64,000 nucleotides of DNA from Methanoregula sp. (lineage in GTDB: Archaea > Halobacteriota > Methanomicrobia > Methanomicrobiales > Methanospirillaceae), in NCBI GenBank assembly GCA_030694985.1, contig JAUYTV010000037.1, forward strand, positions 62,001 to 126,000, given 5' to 3'. Under the pieces are notes generated by a model. It did no database searches and had not been told where the DNA came from. It was given only the letters and a program-made list of their open reading frames with translations. Below are positions 50,903-61,944 of this stretch, one piece after another (positions within the stretch are counted from its first letter, which is position 1; every line of letters begins with the position of its first letter). A program made the position numbers and the translations under genes.

Positions 50903-51316
50903 ATGGCACTCAAAGAGCAGATTATGGAAGTGGTCGGCGGGCCACACGTTCACGCTGTCGCCACACTGGATAAGAAGTTACCGGCAGTCCGGTTCATGGT
51001 GCTTGCAGGTTTTCCCGACATGACATTTGTCGGAGCGACAATGAAGTCCTCAAAGAAGGTTGAGCAGCTGAAAAAAAACCCTGACACCGCCCTCTCGGTC
51101 TGGTCGGGAAAGGAGTTCTCCGACCCGTATGTAGAGATCACAGCAAAGGGAAAGATCCACGAGGATGTTGCGACAAAGAAGAAGTACTGGAACCCGATGT
51201 TTGAGCAGTTCTTCAAAACACCCGAAAATCCCGATTTTGTTGTGCTCGTGTTCACCGCAAGCGAGATCACGTACTACGGTAAGGACATGTCGAGCATGGA
51301 AGTCTGGAAACGCTAA
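50903..51316 (+). CDS. pyridoxamine 5'-phosphate oxidase-family protein
   Basis: HVHAVATLDKKLPAVRFMVLAG.....KNPDTALSVW. Confidence 0.85.
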   Translation: MALKEQIMEVVGGPHVHAVATLDKKLPAVRFMVLAGFPDMTFVGATMKSSKKVEQLKKNPDTALSVWSGKEFSDPYVEITAKGKIHEDVATKKKYWNPMFEQFFKTPENPDFVVLVFTASEITYYGKDMSSMEVWKR

Positions 51317-51521
51317 AAAAATTTTCCGGTTTACATGATTGTGCAGATTGAATGAACGGCCCTATTATGATACCGGAAGGTGTTGGAGGAGGACTGGAAC
51401 AATTGGGAAGATTGTGCCCTAGAGTTGCTTACGATCTCATGTGTTCCTTGTAACCTCCCTCGAGATTTGTGCTGTGGGTAACTCTCTTTTGAGGTAGAAG
51501 ACGGCTGTTGAGTACATGTAA

Positions 51522-52088
51522 ATGGGATTTGAGGGACTTTTATTATATTTTAAATTCGTCTATTCCTTTATGCAGGAACCGGGATGCTATGATCAATATC
51601 CAACCAATATTGTTATCGGATCAAATCTTTTGTCATTCCTGATCTATGTGATTGGTGCATTTATCCTCTTCAGGTTCAGCCTCATCTGGGTCATCTGTTA
51701 TGTCCTTTTCATTCTTCTCCTTGAATTCCGGCTGTTGAGCGGACATTGCGTGGACTGTTATTATTATGGCAAAACCTGTGCTTTTGGTAAAGGCCGGTTG
51801 AGTTCCATACTTTTTCACAAGGGTCAACCGGAACGGTTCAACCAGATGAAGATCACATGGAAAGATATTGTCCCGGATTTTCTGGTGTTTATTGTTCCCG
51901 TTCTCGCAGGCATCTTACTCCTGATACAGGAGTTTTCCTTAACGATCCTTATCCTCATCATTGCCCTATTCATCCTGGGTTTTTTTGGTAATGCTCTTGT
52001 GAGAGGGAAACTGGCTTGCAGGTATTGTAAACAGAAAGAGATCGGTTGTCCGGCTGAGCAACTGTTTGATAAAACAAAAAATAAGTAG
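51522..52088 (+). CDS. Cys-containing integral membrane protein
   Basis: 188 aa; four TMs; GHCVDCYYYGKTCAFGKG and CRYCKQKEIGCPA. Confidence 0.65.
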   Translation: MGFEGLLLYFKFVYSFMQEPGCYDQYPTNIVIGSNLLSFLIYVIGAFILFRFSLIWVICYVLFILLLEFRLLSGHCVDCYYYGKTCAFGKGRLSSILFHKGQPERFNQMKITWKDIVPDFLVFIVPVLAGILLLIQEFSLTILILIIALFILGFFGNALVRGKLACRYCKQKEIGCPAEQLFDKTKNK

Positions 52089-52270
52089 GCATTCACAGGA
52101 GCATCCGCCACCCGGACCCGGGCCGTAACACTGGGGGTCGCCATAGTTTCACGGGATCAGGACCGACCCCCCACCCCCTTCTGGGATTCTCTGCTGCGGG
52201 CGACTCCCTTAGTAGATAGTGGGCGGGGGTGCGAATGTAGATAGGGGGCTCAGTCCATCGCTCACGACCC

Positions 52271-52687
52271 ATGCCCCAAAAATTGTGGCGGCTGAACAAC
52301 CTCTCACGATTATATGCAAAAGTCTATCAGAATGTTCCGGTAAAAAATATCTGTATGAAATGCTGGCGCGATCTTTTACACGAGTGCATCGGCAACGATT
52401 GCCCGATGTGGATGGCAGATTTTGAATTAACTGATATGCCGGGTGAGAATGCAATTGGTCTTGGCGAGAGCAAATGTGCACTGGCACTCAAAGAGAAGTT
52501 AAAGGTGTACCAGTCGATGCTGGATATTATGGAGGCTGTAGATACTGACGGATTATACGAAGATGAACTCTTCCGCCAGATAGCAGAACGTACCATGGAA
52601 CGGTCACTACAGCCCCCTACCCGTACCACGGGGACCAAAAAGGTAACCCCCGCAGAAAAAAAGCAAAAAAAACTGCCGATGAGTTGA
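52271..52687 (+). CDS. hypothetical protein with possible zinc-binding CxxC...CxxxxC
   Basis: ICMKCWRDLLHECIGNDCPMWM then helical region. Confidence 0.5.
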   Translation: MPQKLWRLNNLSRLYAKVYQNVPVKNICMKCWRDLLHECIGNDCPMWMADFELTDMPGENAIGLGESKCALALKEKLKVYQSMLDIMEAVDTDGLYEDELFRQIAERTMERSLQPPTRTTGTKKVTPAEKKQKKLPMS

Positions 52688-52957
52688 GGACCCGGTTTAT
52701 TCTCTCGCTCTTTTCTTATGGGAGCTCGCTCACGATCCACGCCCGATCCCCCCATACTCAGCGATTTAGTGCTGCGGGCAACTTCTTTGTCGTTGATGTG
52801 GAGAAGAGATAGAAAGTCTAGATTGGGAGAACATGGGAAAGAACGTTCAACATCATTATTTCATCACAAGAAAACATCATAGATAAAATAGAAGGAATCA
52901 CTCATCCCCCTAAAAGCAAAAATCGATGGAGATGTTGTTTTTGGTCCAGGAATTCCA

Positions 52958-54196
52958 TTGAAAAAATGGGAAGATCTAAAACGACGCCAGAGAAAAGAAG
53001 GCTATTCTGTAACTATGATATGTTGCAATAGTCCGGGCCATTTGAGAACCTCAAAAAATAAATTGCAGTTTTTTTATCATAAAATTAAACCGGAAAGTTG
53101 CTCATGGGCACCAGCGTCGGTTGAACATGAGGAAATGAAAAATGCAATCTATACAATATGCAAATCCGAAGGATGGGAAGCAGATGTGGAATACCCCTCT
53201 CCAGATAATTCGCCCGAAAACAAATGGATCGCAGATGTTTTTGCAATAAAAAATAATCGGAAAGTTGTTTTTGAAGTCCAGTTTAGCCAAATTAGTCAAT
53301 CTGTCCTTAATGAGAGGGAACTCAAATATACCAAATCAGGGGTTGAGTCTTATTGGTTATTGAAAGATTTTTTTGGATCTTCTGACGAAAAAGGTTTTTT
53401 TATCTACGAGAAAATCCGTTCCATTGGAATTGAGGAATCCAACAACACCCTATTTACTTCAGAAAATTCTTTGATTCAATTAAGTGATTGGGTAAAAACT
53501 TGTCTTTCCGGTGAGTATTTGGAATATCTTAACAAAAGTGCTGAAGATTTTAAACAAAAATCAAAAGAACTTGAAAAAGTCGCTTCATTGTTTGCGAAAA
53601 TAAATTACATTTCTATAGACCTTAGAAGTATCAAAGAGACATTGAGTTTCGATAAGTATCATTATTTTCAATATTTTTCACCCCAAGATACTTTTCAAGC
53701 ATGGGAATTGTTCAAAGATTTACAATCACAATATGGATTATTACTTGATAAGAAAAATCAGTTTTATTCTTCTGAAAAGTTACCAGACGGTTCTCCATCT
53801 CAAAAAAATGGAAAATTCATTGGGGGTTCTGATGACCAAATAACGGAAATTACGAAATTATTAAAAAAGTATTCTGAAACTGAATCAATATGTACATCTT
53901 TGCTAAAAAAAATGGAAACATATGCTCTCGAAAAACTCCAAAAAAATCGTGAAAATTACTCAAAAAAAATAAGTGAAAAACCTAAAAGAGATTCCATAAG
54001 TTATGGTCAGAAAGCGATTTTTCAATTTTCACAAGACCTTCCTTTAGAGAATTATTGGTTAATCGCATCAAGTGGGAATAAATATCAAAATCCCGTTGGA
54101 TGTAAATGGCCTCTAGTCGAGGCTGATGCGATAGAATTCGAGCGAAAAGGGTACGGGAAAATTGTTGAAGAATTAGTATATGTGCCAGAAGATTGA
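52958..54196 (+). CDS. CoiA-like (PD-(D/E)XK) competence/nuclease-family protein
   Basis: HEEMKNAIYTICKSEGWEADVEYP...WIADVFAIKNNRKVVFEVQFSQISQSVLNERELKYTKSGVESYWLL; AT-rich; TTG start uncertain. Confidence 0.75.
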   Translation: MKKWEDLKRRQRKEGYSVTMICCNSPGHLRTSKNKLQFFYHKIKPESCSWAPASVEHEEMKNAIYTICKSEGWEADVEYPSPDNSPENKWIADVFAIKNNRKVVFEVQFSQISQSVLNERELKYTKSGVESYWLLKDFFGSSDEKGFFIYEKIRSIGIEESNNTLFTSENSLIQLSDWVKTCLSGEYLEYLNKSAEDFKQKSKELEKVASLFAKINYISIDLRSIKETLSFDKYHYFQYFSPQDTFQAWELFKDLQSQYGLLLDKKNQFYSSEKLPDGSPSQKNGKFIGGSDDQITEITKLLKKYSETESICTSLLKKMETYALEKLQKNRENYSKKISEKPKRDSISYGQKAIFQFSQDLPLENYWLIASSGNKYQNPVGCKWPLVEADAIEFERKGYGKIVEELVYVPED

Positions 54197-54335
54197 TCCT
54201 TTCCACGCCCCACCGCCACACTTCGAACCCCTTATAAACCTATCAGTAATATATCTACCGTATCAACGATCTTCCGGTCGCTGATCCAGAATAACCGGCG
54301 CGGGCGGCTTTAAAAGGCGCTCGTACTGGTTCCGA

Positions 54336-54365
54336 GGGAATTGGCGAGCGCTCGCCGAAATTCCC
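54336..54365. repeat. near-perfect 30-bp inverted repeat upstream of the PINA-like gene
   Basis: GGGAATTGGCGAGCGCTCGCCGAAATTCCC with perfect 14-bp core GGCGAGCGCTCGCC. Confidence 0.9.
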
Positions 54366-54433
54366 GTTAAAATCCAAGAGAATAGCATAGCATAGCATAC
54401 CATAAAAACACAATACCGTGAGGAAATACAATT

Positions 54434-56422
54434 ATGATACTCGTACCTGATACAAGCGTCCTCATCGACGGGCGCATAACTTCAATGATAAAAGCCGGTG
54501 AATACAAGGGTGCAACAATAATCGTCCCGGAAGCAGTGATCGCAGAACTCGAAGCGCAGGCAAACAACGGGCGCGAAATCGGGTTTGCGGGGCTCAACGA
54601 GCTCCAGTCACTGTGCAAAATGGCCGAAGAAAAAACCATTGAACTCCAGTTCACCGGTATCCGACCAACACTCGAACAGGTCAAGCTTGCCAGTGGTGGC
54701 GAGATCGATGCAATGATACGGAGCATCGCGTGCGACAACAAGGCACGGTTTATAACAAGCGATTTCGTACAGGCAGAAGTGGCACGGGCAAAAGGGCTCG
54801 ATGTCATTTACTTAAAACCGCAGGCAGGCAACTTCGGACCGCTCGGCATCGACCAGTTCTTTGACGAGCACACAATCGCAGTGTACTTAAAAGAACGGGT
54901 TGCTCCCACAGCAAAACGGGGCTCAATCAACGAGATGAAACTCGTGCAGATCCGTGACCAGCCGACTTCTGAATACGAACTCCGGGCCATGTCGCAGGAG
55001 ATCCTTGAGCGGGCCAAGCGTGACCCTGACGGATTCATCGAAGTCGAGAAGCGGGGCATCACTGTTGTGCAGATCGGTTCCATGCGGATTGCCATTGCCC
55101 GCCGCCCGTTCTCAGACGGCATGGAGATCACCGCAGTCCGCCCGATAGTGGACGTCACCTTAAAAGACTATACCAAATCCGATGTGATCACAAAACGAAT
55201 CACCGGAGAAAAACGCGGTCTTATCATTGCCGGTTCACCCGGCTCAGGAAAGACCACGCTCGCCCAGAGCGTAGCAACGTTTTTGTCCGACGCAGGGTTC
55301 GTGGTCAAGACCATGGAGGCACCCCGCGAGCTCCAGGTACCGGACCAGATTACCCAGTACACCGCGCTCGACGGCAGCATGGCCAACACCGCTGATGTGC
55401 TCTTACTCGTCCGGCCCGACTTTGTCATCTTTGACGAACTCCGGAAGAACGAGGACTTCAATGTCTTTGGCGACATGCGGCTTGCAGGGCTTGGCATGGT
55501 CGGCGTCATCCACGCAAACGGCGTGCGGGATGCAATCCAGAGATTCTCAAACCGCGTAGACTTCTCGGTACTCTCACAGGTTATCAACACGATTATATTT
55601 GTCAAACAGGGTGTAATCTCCAAAGTCTACGATGTTGATTTCACCATCAAGGTGCCATCAGGAATGGCAGGCGAGATGAACATCCGCCCGGTAACAACAA
55701 TAACCGACAACGAAAGCGGCCAGCTCGTGCTTGATGTCTTCAGGTACGATGGCGAGACCATCGTCATGCCGGTCATTGCAGGTGCAGCAGCCCCTGCTCC
55801 AGCCCCGGTTCCATCAGCAAAAACCCAGCAGGTGCAGCAGATCGGCCAGCCCGTCGCACCTTTACATCAGCTTGTGCGCACCCCCACTCCCGTTGCACCG
55901 CAACAGGAAGCGCCAAAGAGGGAAACTGACGAACACCCCGGCTGGAAACTCACAGAAAAGGATATCCAGCGCGAGATCGGGCGCTACACCGAAGGCTTTA
56001 TCGATGTCCAGATGGTCAGCGATACAAAAGCAATCGTGTATATCGAAGATAAAGATGTTCCTGCAGCAATAGGAAAAGGCGGAAAGAACATCTCTGCCAT
56101 TGTCAACAAAATAGGGATTGGGATCGACATCAAGCCCCGCTCGGAATTCGACCGGCAGCAGATGCAAAGCCAGCCGCAGAAAACTGAAGAGGAGATGAAC
56201 CTTGGTGGCGGTGTAAAGATCCAGACTGACAAGAAACAGCTCACAATCATTGCGCCTGAACAGAGCGGAAAGATTGTCGATGTGTTTGCTGGTAAGGAAT
56301 ATCTTTTCACAGCAACCGTAAATGACACCGGAGAGATTCACCTTGCCAGAAACTCGAGCATTGCACAGGAGATGATCCGGCGTTACCAGAATAGCGAGAT
56401 CATCAAACTGAGACCGGTATAA
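54434..56422 (+). CDS. PIN-domain/secretion-type ATPase/KH-domain protein (PINA-like)
   Basis: N-term PIN VPDTSVLIDGRI; GSPGSGKTTLAQSVATFL Walker A; C-term KH DKDVPAAIGKGGKNISAIVNKIGIGIDI. Confidence 0.92.
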   Translation: MILVPDTSVLIDGRITSMIKAGEYKGATIIVPEAVIAELEAQANNGREIGFAGLNELQSLCKMAEEKTIELQFTGIRPTLEQVKLASGGEIDAMIRSIACDNKARFITSDFVQAEVARAKGLDVIYLKPQAGNFGPLGIDQFFDEHTIAVYLKERVAPTAKRGSINEMKLVQIRDQPTSEYELRAMSQEILERAKRDPDGFIEVEKRGITVVQIGSMRIAIARRPFSDGMEITAVRPIVDVTLKDYTKSDVITKRITGEKRGLIIAGSPGSGKTTLAQSVATFLSDAGFVVKTMEAPRELQVPDQITQYTALDGSMANTADVLLLVRPDFVIFDELRKNEDFNVFGDMRLAGLGMVGVIHANGVRDAIQRFSNRVDFSVLSQVINTIIFVKQGVISKVYDVDFTIKVPSGMAGEMNIRPVTTITDNESGQLVLDVFRYDGETIVMPVIAGAAAPAPAPVPSAKTQQVQQIGQPVAPLHQLVRTPTPVAPQQEAPKRETDEHPGWKLTEKDIQREIGRYTEGFIDVQMVSDTKAIVYIEDKDVPAAIGKGGKNISAIVNKIGIGIDIKPRSEFDRQQMQSQPQKTEEEMNLGGGVKIQTDKKQLTIIAPEQSGKIVDVFAGKEYLFTATVNDTGEIHLARNSSIAQEMIRRYQNSEIIKLRPV

Positions 56423-56446
56423 TACTTTTTTTAAAAAGGTGATAAT

Positions 56447-59227
56447 GTGAGCGAATTTGATCTGGGCAGATTTGAAGAAGAAGCACACGAGCGGTGGATA
56501 CATGCATTTGAATCCAACCCGTCCAATCTGGAAAAGTTTTACTTAACGGTAGCCTACCCGTACCCGAGCGGTGCAATGCACGTGGGTCACGGCAGGACGT
56601 ACATTGTGCCGGACGTGATCGCACGGTTCTGGCGGATGAAAGGCCGTCAGGTTCTCTACCCGATGGCATTCCACGTCACGGGCGCACCGGTGATTGGTAT
56701 CTCGAAGCGGATTGCAAACAAAGATGAAAAGACCATCCGGCTCTACCGCGATCTCTATAAGGTACCGCAGAATGTGCTCGATGAGTTTGTCAATCCATTA
56801 ACCATTGTCCGGCACTTTGCCGGTGAATACCAGCGGGTGATGACTGCCTGCGGGCTTTCAATCGACTGGCGAAGGCGCTTTACCACCGTCGACCCGACGT
56901 ACAGCAAGTTTATCGAATGGCAGTGGAAGCACCTCTATGAAGCAGGTCATGTAATAAAAGGCGTGCATCCGGTGCGGTATTGTACGGTAGATGAAAACCC
57001 GGTCGGCGACCATGACCTGCTCGAAGGAGATAAGGCTGAAGTTGTCAAGTTCACGCTTGTTATGTTCCGGTACGGCGATGCGTTCATCCCCACTGCAACG
57101 CTCCGCCCCGAAACCATCCACGGGGTGACCAATCTCTGGGCAAACCCGACTGTGGTTTACATCAAGGCACTTGTTGACGGCAAGGCATGGATCGTATCTA
57201 AAGAAGCTGCAGAGAAACTCGCATTGCAGGACCACACGGTTGAGATCAAAGAAGAGATCGCCGGTAAAGACTTAATCGACAAGAAAGTCTCCCACCCACT
57301 CTGCGGGGAGATCACCATCCTTCCCGCTGAATTTGTGGACCCTGATATGGCAAGCGGTCTTGTCATGAGTGTTCCTGCCCATGCACCGTTTGACTACATT
57401 GCACTGCGAGACCTCCAGCAGGCAGGGAAATACCAACAGATCAAACCAATCCCGCTCATAAAAGTCGAAGGCTATGGTGAGATCCCTGCCCAGTCTGCTG
57501 TCGAGAAAGCCGGTATCGCCAACCAGATGGACAGCCGGATGGACGCACTCACCCAGGAGATCTATTCAGCAGAATTCTCAAAAGGCAAACTCTTTGAGAA
57601 ATACGGCGGAAAACCCGTCCGGGTTGCAAGGGACGATGTCGCTGCCCTCATGATCGAGAAGTATGATTCTGCGATCATGTACGAGTTCGACCAGCGCCCC
57701 GTCATCTGCCGGTGCGGCAACCGGGTCAGGGTCAAGATCCTGCACGACCAGTGGTTCTTAAAATACAGTGACCCGGCCTGGAAACAGCAGGTGAGCGACC
57801 AACTCGGGGACATGGCACTCGTACCCGCCGAAGTCCGGGCAGAGTTCGACCGCACAGTAGGCTGGCTCAAGGACTGGGCCTGCACCCGCCGCGTGGGACT
57901 TGGCACCCGCTTCCCGTGGGACACCACCCAGCTGATCGAGCCGCTCTCGGACTCAACCTGTTACATGGCCTATTATACGATCGCCCACAAGATCCGCGAG
58001 CTCGATCCCAAGCTGCTCACTCCTGAAGTCTTTGATTATATCTTCCTTGGTAAGAAATCTGATGACCTTCCTGAGAAGAAGAAACTCGATGTGATGCGAA
58101 ATGAGTTCCTCTACTGGTACCCGTATAACTACCGGTTCTCGGCAAAGGATCTCATCTCCAATCACCTCACATTCCAGATCTTCCACCACGTCTCAATCTT
58201 TCCAAAGGACAAACTTCCGGCAGGCATGGTCGTATTTGGCATGGGCTTGTTGAACGGCGCAAAGATGTCGTCATCGAAAGGCAATGTTTTCTTACTTGAA
58301 GATGCAGTGGCAGAATTCGGTGCCGACACGGTACGCATGTTCCTGATGGGCAGCGCCGAACCGTGGCAGGACTTTGACTGGAGAAACGAACTTGTCATCT
58401 CTACAAAGAAGCAGATCGAGCGGTTCTATTCAACGATTATGGAACTAAAAGATGCCAGCGGCGAACCGCACGACATCGACAAATGGCTTGTAAGCCGGCT
58501 CCAGTCGCATATCGAACGAACCACCGATGCGCTCAATAATTTCCAGACCCGGCAGGCACTCCAGGAAGCCTGGTTCGGTATCGAGACCGACCTGAAATGG
58601 TACCGCCGCCGATTGCCCGAAAACTGCGACGGCAGCCGGGAACTGCACACACTCTGTTCCGTCTGGATCCGGCTCCTTTCGCCGTTCATCCCGTTCACAG
58701 GAGAGCACCTGTGGAAAGAGATGACAGGAGAAGGACTCGTCTCGTTTGCCCCGTGGCCGGTAGCCGATAAGAAACTTATCAGCCCGCGGGTAGAACTCTC
58801 AGAAGAACTGCTCTCCCGCACGGTTGAGGATATCGAGTCGATCATGAAGCTGATCCAGATCACGCCTAAGGCCATCACGATCGCTCTTGCACCGGAATGG
58901 AAGCACGACATATTCCGGACGATTGCCAAATCATCGGATCGCAACACGGTGATCAAGGAGATCATGAAAGACGACTCCATGAAGAAACGCGGTAAAGAGG
59001 CAACGGATGCAGCCCGGCAGTGCACCACGCTCATCCACCGCCTGCCCCCGCAGGTTGTTGCGCCACTGGCACAAGAGCCGATCAACGAGCATGCCGTCTT
59101 TGAAGCAGCACAGGCATTCCTCGAACACGAGTTTAAGGTGCCGGTGCATATCACCGATGCTGAAAACGGTATCCATGTAAAAGCAGCAACAGCCCTGCCG
59201 TTTAAGCCGGCAATTATTATTGAATAA
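56447..59227 (+). CDS. leuS: leucyl-tRNA synthetase
   Basis: [29 protein letters not shown] region; KMSSSKGNV. Confidence 0.97.
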   Translation: MSEFDLGRFEEEAHERWIHAFESNPSNLEKFYLTVAYPYPSGAMHVGHGRTYIVPDVIARFWRMKGRQVLYPMAFHVTGAPVIGISKRIANKDEKTIRLYRDLYKVPQNVLDEFVNPLTIVRHFAGEYQRVMTACGLSIDWRRRFTTVDPTYSKFIEWQWKHLYEAGHVIKGVHPVRYCTVDENPVGDHDLLEGDKAEVVKFTLVMFRYGDAFIPTATLRPETIHGVTNLWANPTVVYIKALVDGKAWIVSKEAAEKLALQDHTVEIKEEIAGKDLIDKKVSHPLCGEITILPAEFVDPDMASGLVMSVPAHAPFDYIALRDLQQAGKYQQIKPIPLIKVEGYGEIPAQSAVEKAGIANQMDSRMDALTQEIYSAEFSKGKLFEKYGGKPVRVARDDVAALMIEKYDSAIMYEFDQRPVICRCGNRVRVKILHDQWFLKYSDPAWKQQVSDQLGDMALVPAEVRAEFDRTVGWLKDWACTRRVGLGTRFPWDTTQLIEPLSDSTCYMAYYTIAHKIRELDPKLLTPEVFDYIFLGKKSDDLPEKKKLDVMRNEFLYWYPYNYRFSAKDLISNHLTFQIFHHVSIFPKDKLPAGMVVFGMGLLNGAKMSSSKGNVFLLEDAVAEFGADTVRMFLMGSAEPWQDFDWRNELVISTKKQIERFYSTIMELKDASGEPHDIDKWLVSRLQSHIERTTDALNNFQTRQALQEAWFGIETDLKWYRRRLPENCDGSRELHTLCSVWIRLLSPFIPFTGEHLWKEMTGEGLVSFAPWPVADKKLISPRVELSEELLSRTVEDIESIMKLIQITPKAITIALAPEWKHDIFRTIAKSSDRNTVIKEIMKDDSMKKRGKEATDAARQCTTLIHRLPPQVVAPLAQEPINEHAVFEAAQAFLEHEFKVPVHITDAENGIHVKAATALPFKPAIIIE

Positions 59228-59448
59228 CTTTCTTTTTTTATCCGGGTTGTCCTTAAAGGGATTGTTTGATGGAAGCAATAGTTGCAGTGCCAAAAAATTA
59301 TTACTCCACAGAGTAAACATCTCACACGGGTTAAAAAACACTGGAATTTTTTAGAGCGTGTGCCTTAAACGGTAAAGAAATAAACTAAAGATTATTTATT
59401 GCCCTGCAACAATCACACTTATACCAAAATTACGGAGTCATACCCCTC

Positions 59449-61596
59449 TTGAGCTTCTTTAATAAACTTCTCGGTCGCGATGAACAGAAAAGCGGGCAGC
59501 AAAACCTGCATCCGGATGAGAACGCTCCCCCTCCGGCACCGGGGGGTTTAACTGTGACTGCAGAGAATGACTCCCAAAAGGGAATTTTCTGGATACAGCG
59601 TGGACAGAACCAGTGGTCGATCGGTGACTGCAATAAGGCACTTGAGAGTTTCAATAAGGGATTAGAGCTCGAACCCGATAATGCCGATCTTCTGGTCTAC
59701 CGGGGACAGGCACTGGGAAATCTCGGACGATACCGAGACGCAATCGCATCATTTGACAAGGCACTGACCCTGGACTCTAAAAATATTAATGCTGCCATCA
59801 ACCGGGGAATTGCACTTGGGGCAGCCGGCAATTATGAAGATGCACTCGTTGTTTTTGACCAGGCAATTGCGGCAAATCCAAAAAATTCCCTTGCATTGTA
59901 CAACAAAGGTGTAGCTCTCCTTGCCCTGGGAAAAGAAAAAGACGCAGCCGTAGCATATGAAAACGCATTTGCGTTAAGCCCTGACCTTCCGGTTATTCCG
60001 AATAATATCCTCACAATGCTGAACAAAAGCGCAGTCCTTGAAAGAGCCGGAAGATATGAAGATGCACTAATTCCGCTCAATCAGGCAATTTCCATCAACC
60101 CGTATAATATTGAGAGTTTGATAAGGAAGGGACGGACGTTTAGAAAACGGGGAAAGTATCAGCTAGCCATTGATGTGTTTGAACAAACGATAAAAGGCAA
60201 CCCGGGTAATCCGGAGGTAATCAAGGAACTCGTAATCACCCTTATTGAATGGGGAAAACATGAAGGCACGATGTGGCCATTTGAAAGGGCGATAGAACTC
60301 AATCCAAAGAGCATGGATGCCTTGTGTGGAAAGGGGGATATGCTGGTGCGGCAGGGAAAATTCAATGACGCGCTTGCTGTATTCAAAACCATAGAAAAGA
60401 TCGAACCGGAAAATATTCCCATGCTCACAAGTATGGCTGATTTGTACCGGAAAAAGGGGTTAAGTGAACAGGCAGTAAAGATCTACGACAGAATCCTCGT
60501 TCTGGACCCATCCAATGCCCTGTGCTGGTACTACCGGGGAAGTATCTTGCAGGTTTCTCAAAATACTGCTGAAGCGATTGCATCCTACCAGAGGGTGCTT
60601 TCCCTTGGAATGGAAGATCCTGAGGTCTATTACGCAATGGGCTTTGTCCTTATGGACCATAATGATTACAAAGAAGCATCTGAGGCATTCACCCGGTGCC
60701 TTGAAAAGAATCCTAAAAATGTACTGGCATGGTACAACCAGGGAGTTGTCCTCCAGAAACTTGGGAAGAGTAAAGAGGCTCTTTTAGCCTACGATCATGC
60801 GGTATCAGAAGATCCCCGTAACGTTTGTTCATGGTATAACCGGGGAACGATCCTTGAAACAATGGAAGAATTTGAAGGTGCGCTTGTGTCGTTTGGTCAG
60901 GTGATTTCCTTAAACCCGAACCATGAGAAGGCACTCTATAGCAAGGGAGTTGTTCTTGAACACCTTGGCAGGGATGATGAAGCCATCCTTCTCTTTGATC
61001 GCGCTCTTGATCTTGACCCGCGGGACAAAGACACCCTTTTTGCAAAAGGTATGGTGCTCGAAAAAATCGGGAAATATTCAGAATCGCTCACGTGCTATAA
61101 TCAGGCTCTGGCCATTGACAATAAAAACGTCAGTATTCTGATGCGAAAAGCCGTGATTCTTGACAAGAGCGGGAAAAATTTTGAAGCCTACGAGTGTTAT
61201 GTACGGGCAATGGAGATCAACCCCGGGTTTTTAGAAGCGCAGGAAGAATTAGGCGCTCTGAATCCATGGATTGAGATCATTTGCGTAAGTGTTAAAAAAA
61301 ATCCCTCCGGCCATTATGCCATTGATCTGCTGATCAAAAATACCGGGAAATCATTTGCCTATAATATCAGCCTGAGTGCCAAAGGGTGTAAAGATTCCAG
61401 GAACTTAAAGCCCTTTATGGTTCCCCATGGTGAAGAGAAAGGTGTAACCCTCCAGATCCTTGCAGACCCGACATGCACAGATCCCATTGAGGTACAGGCC
61501 GTGTATTACAACAAACTGACCCGGGAGTTTGATGAGGCGATTCAGATCTCATTATCGGATGAGGGGGCCGGGGAATTATCCGGAAAAAATTTATAG
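59449..61596 (+). CDS. multi-TPR protein
   Basis: Many TPR motifs (ALAWYNQGVVLQKLGKSKEALLAYDHAVSEDP...); TTG start. Confidence 0.93.
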   Translation: MSFFNKLLGRDEQKSGQQNLHPDENAPPPAPGGLTVTAENDSQKGIFWIQRGQNQWSIGDCNKALESFNKGLELEPDNADLLVYRGQALGNLGRYRDAIASFDKALTLDSKNINAAINRGIALGAAGNYEDALVVFDQAIAANPKNSLALYNKGVALLALGKEKDAAVAYENAFALSPDLPVIPNNILTMLNKSAVLERAGRYEDALIPLNQAISINPYNIESLIRKGRTFRKRGKYQLAIDVFEQTIKGNPGNPEVIKELVITLIEWGKHEGTMWPFERAIELNPKSMDALCGKGDMLVRQGKFNDALAVFKTIEKIEPENIPMLTSMADLYRKKGLSEQAVKIYDRILVLDPSNALCWYYRGSILQVSQNTAEAIASYQRVLSLGMEDPEVYYAMGFVLMDHNDYKEASEAFTRCLEKNPKNVLAWYNQGVVLQKLGKSKEALLAYDHAVSEDPRNVCSWYNRGTILETMEEFEGALVSFGQVISLNPNHEKALYSKGVVLEHLGRDDEAILLFDRALDLDPRDKDTLFAKGMVLEKIGKYSESLTCYNQALAIDNKNVSILMRKAVILDKSGKNFEAYECYVRAMEINPGFLEAQEELGALNPWIEIICVSVKKNPSGHYAIDLLIKNTGKSFAYNISLSAKGCKDSRNLKPFMVPHGEEKGVTLQILADPTCTDPIEVQAVYYNKLTREFDEAIQISLSDEGAGELSGKNL

Positions 61597-61944
61597 TCCG
61601 GTTCAGTCGGTTCATGATTTATAAAAATTACGGTTTGAAAAATTCTTTTTTTAGGATTAATTCTGGTTCTGCTGCAGGAATAATCCCAGAGACCTGTTTT
61701 ATGAAGGCCTTATCTCTGGTTTTTCGCAGAATGAAGGAATTCAACCGAGGAGGTATCTGGGGAGAGTCTGACTACGTCTTTATATTTTCCCAGTAACGTT
61801 TCAGTAATATTTTTTACTGAATTTTTATGGAGATGGTTGAAATAATTTCCAATATCTATTGCCTGACTCAAATCCACTACCATATTTACTCACTAATAAA
61901 AAGTGCTTCTCTGTATTTAATAAGGAGATTGATTGGATAATCCG

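Noticed and set aside
54200-54433. tRNA-like segment before the PINA-like gene
   Set aside because: Contains hairpins but no T-loop GTTCRANNC box or cloverleaf; kept only as an inverted repeat.
58426-59325. 299-aa minus-strand ORF
   Set aside because: Antisense to leuS, Ser/Arg-rich shadow ORF.
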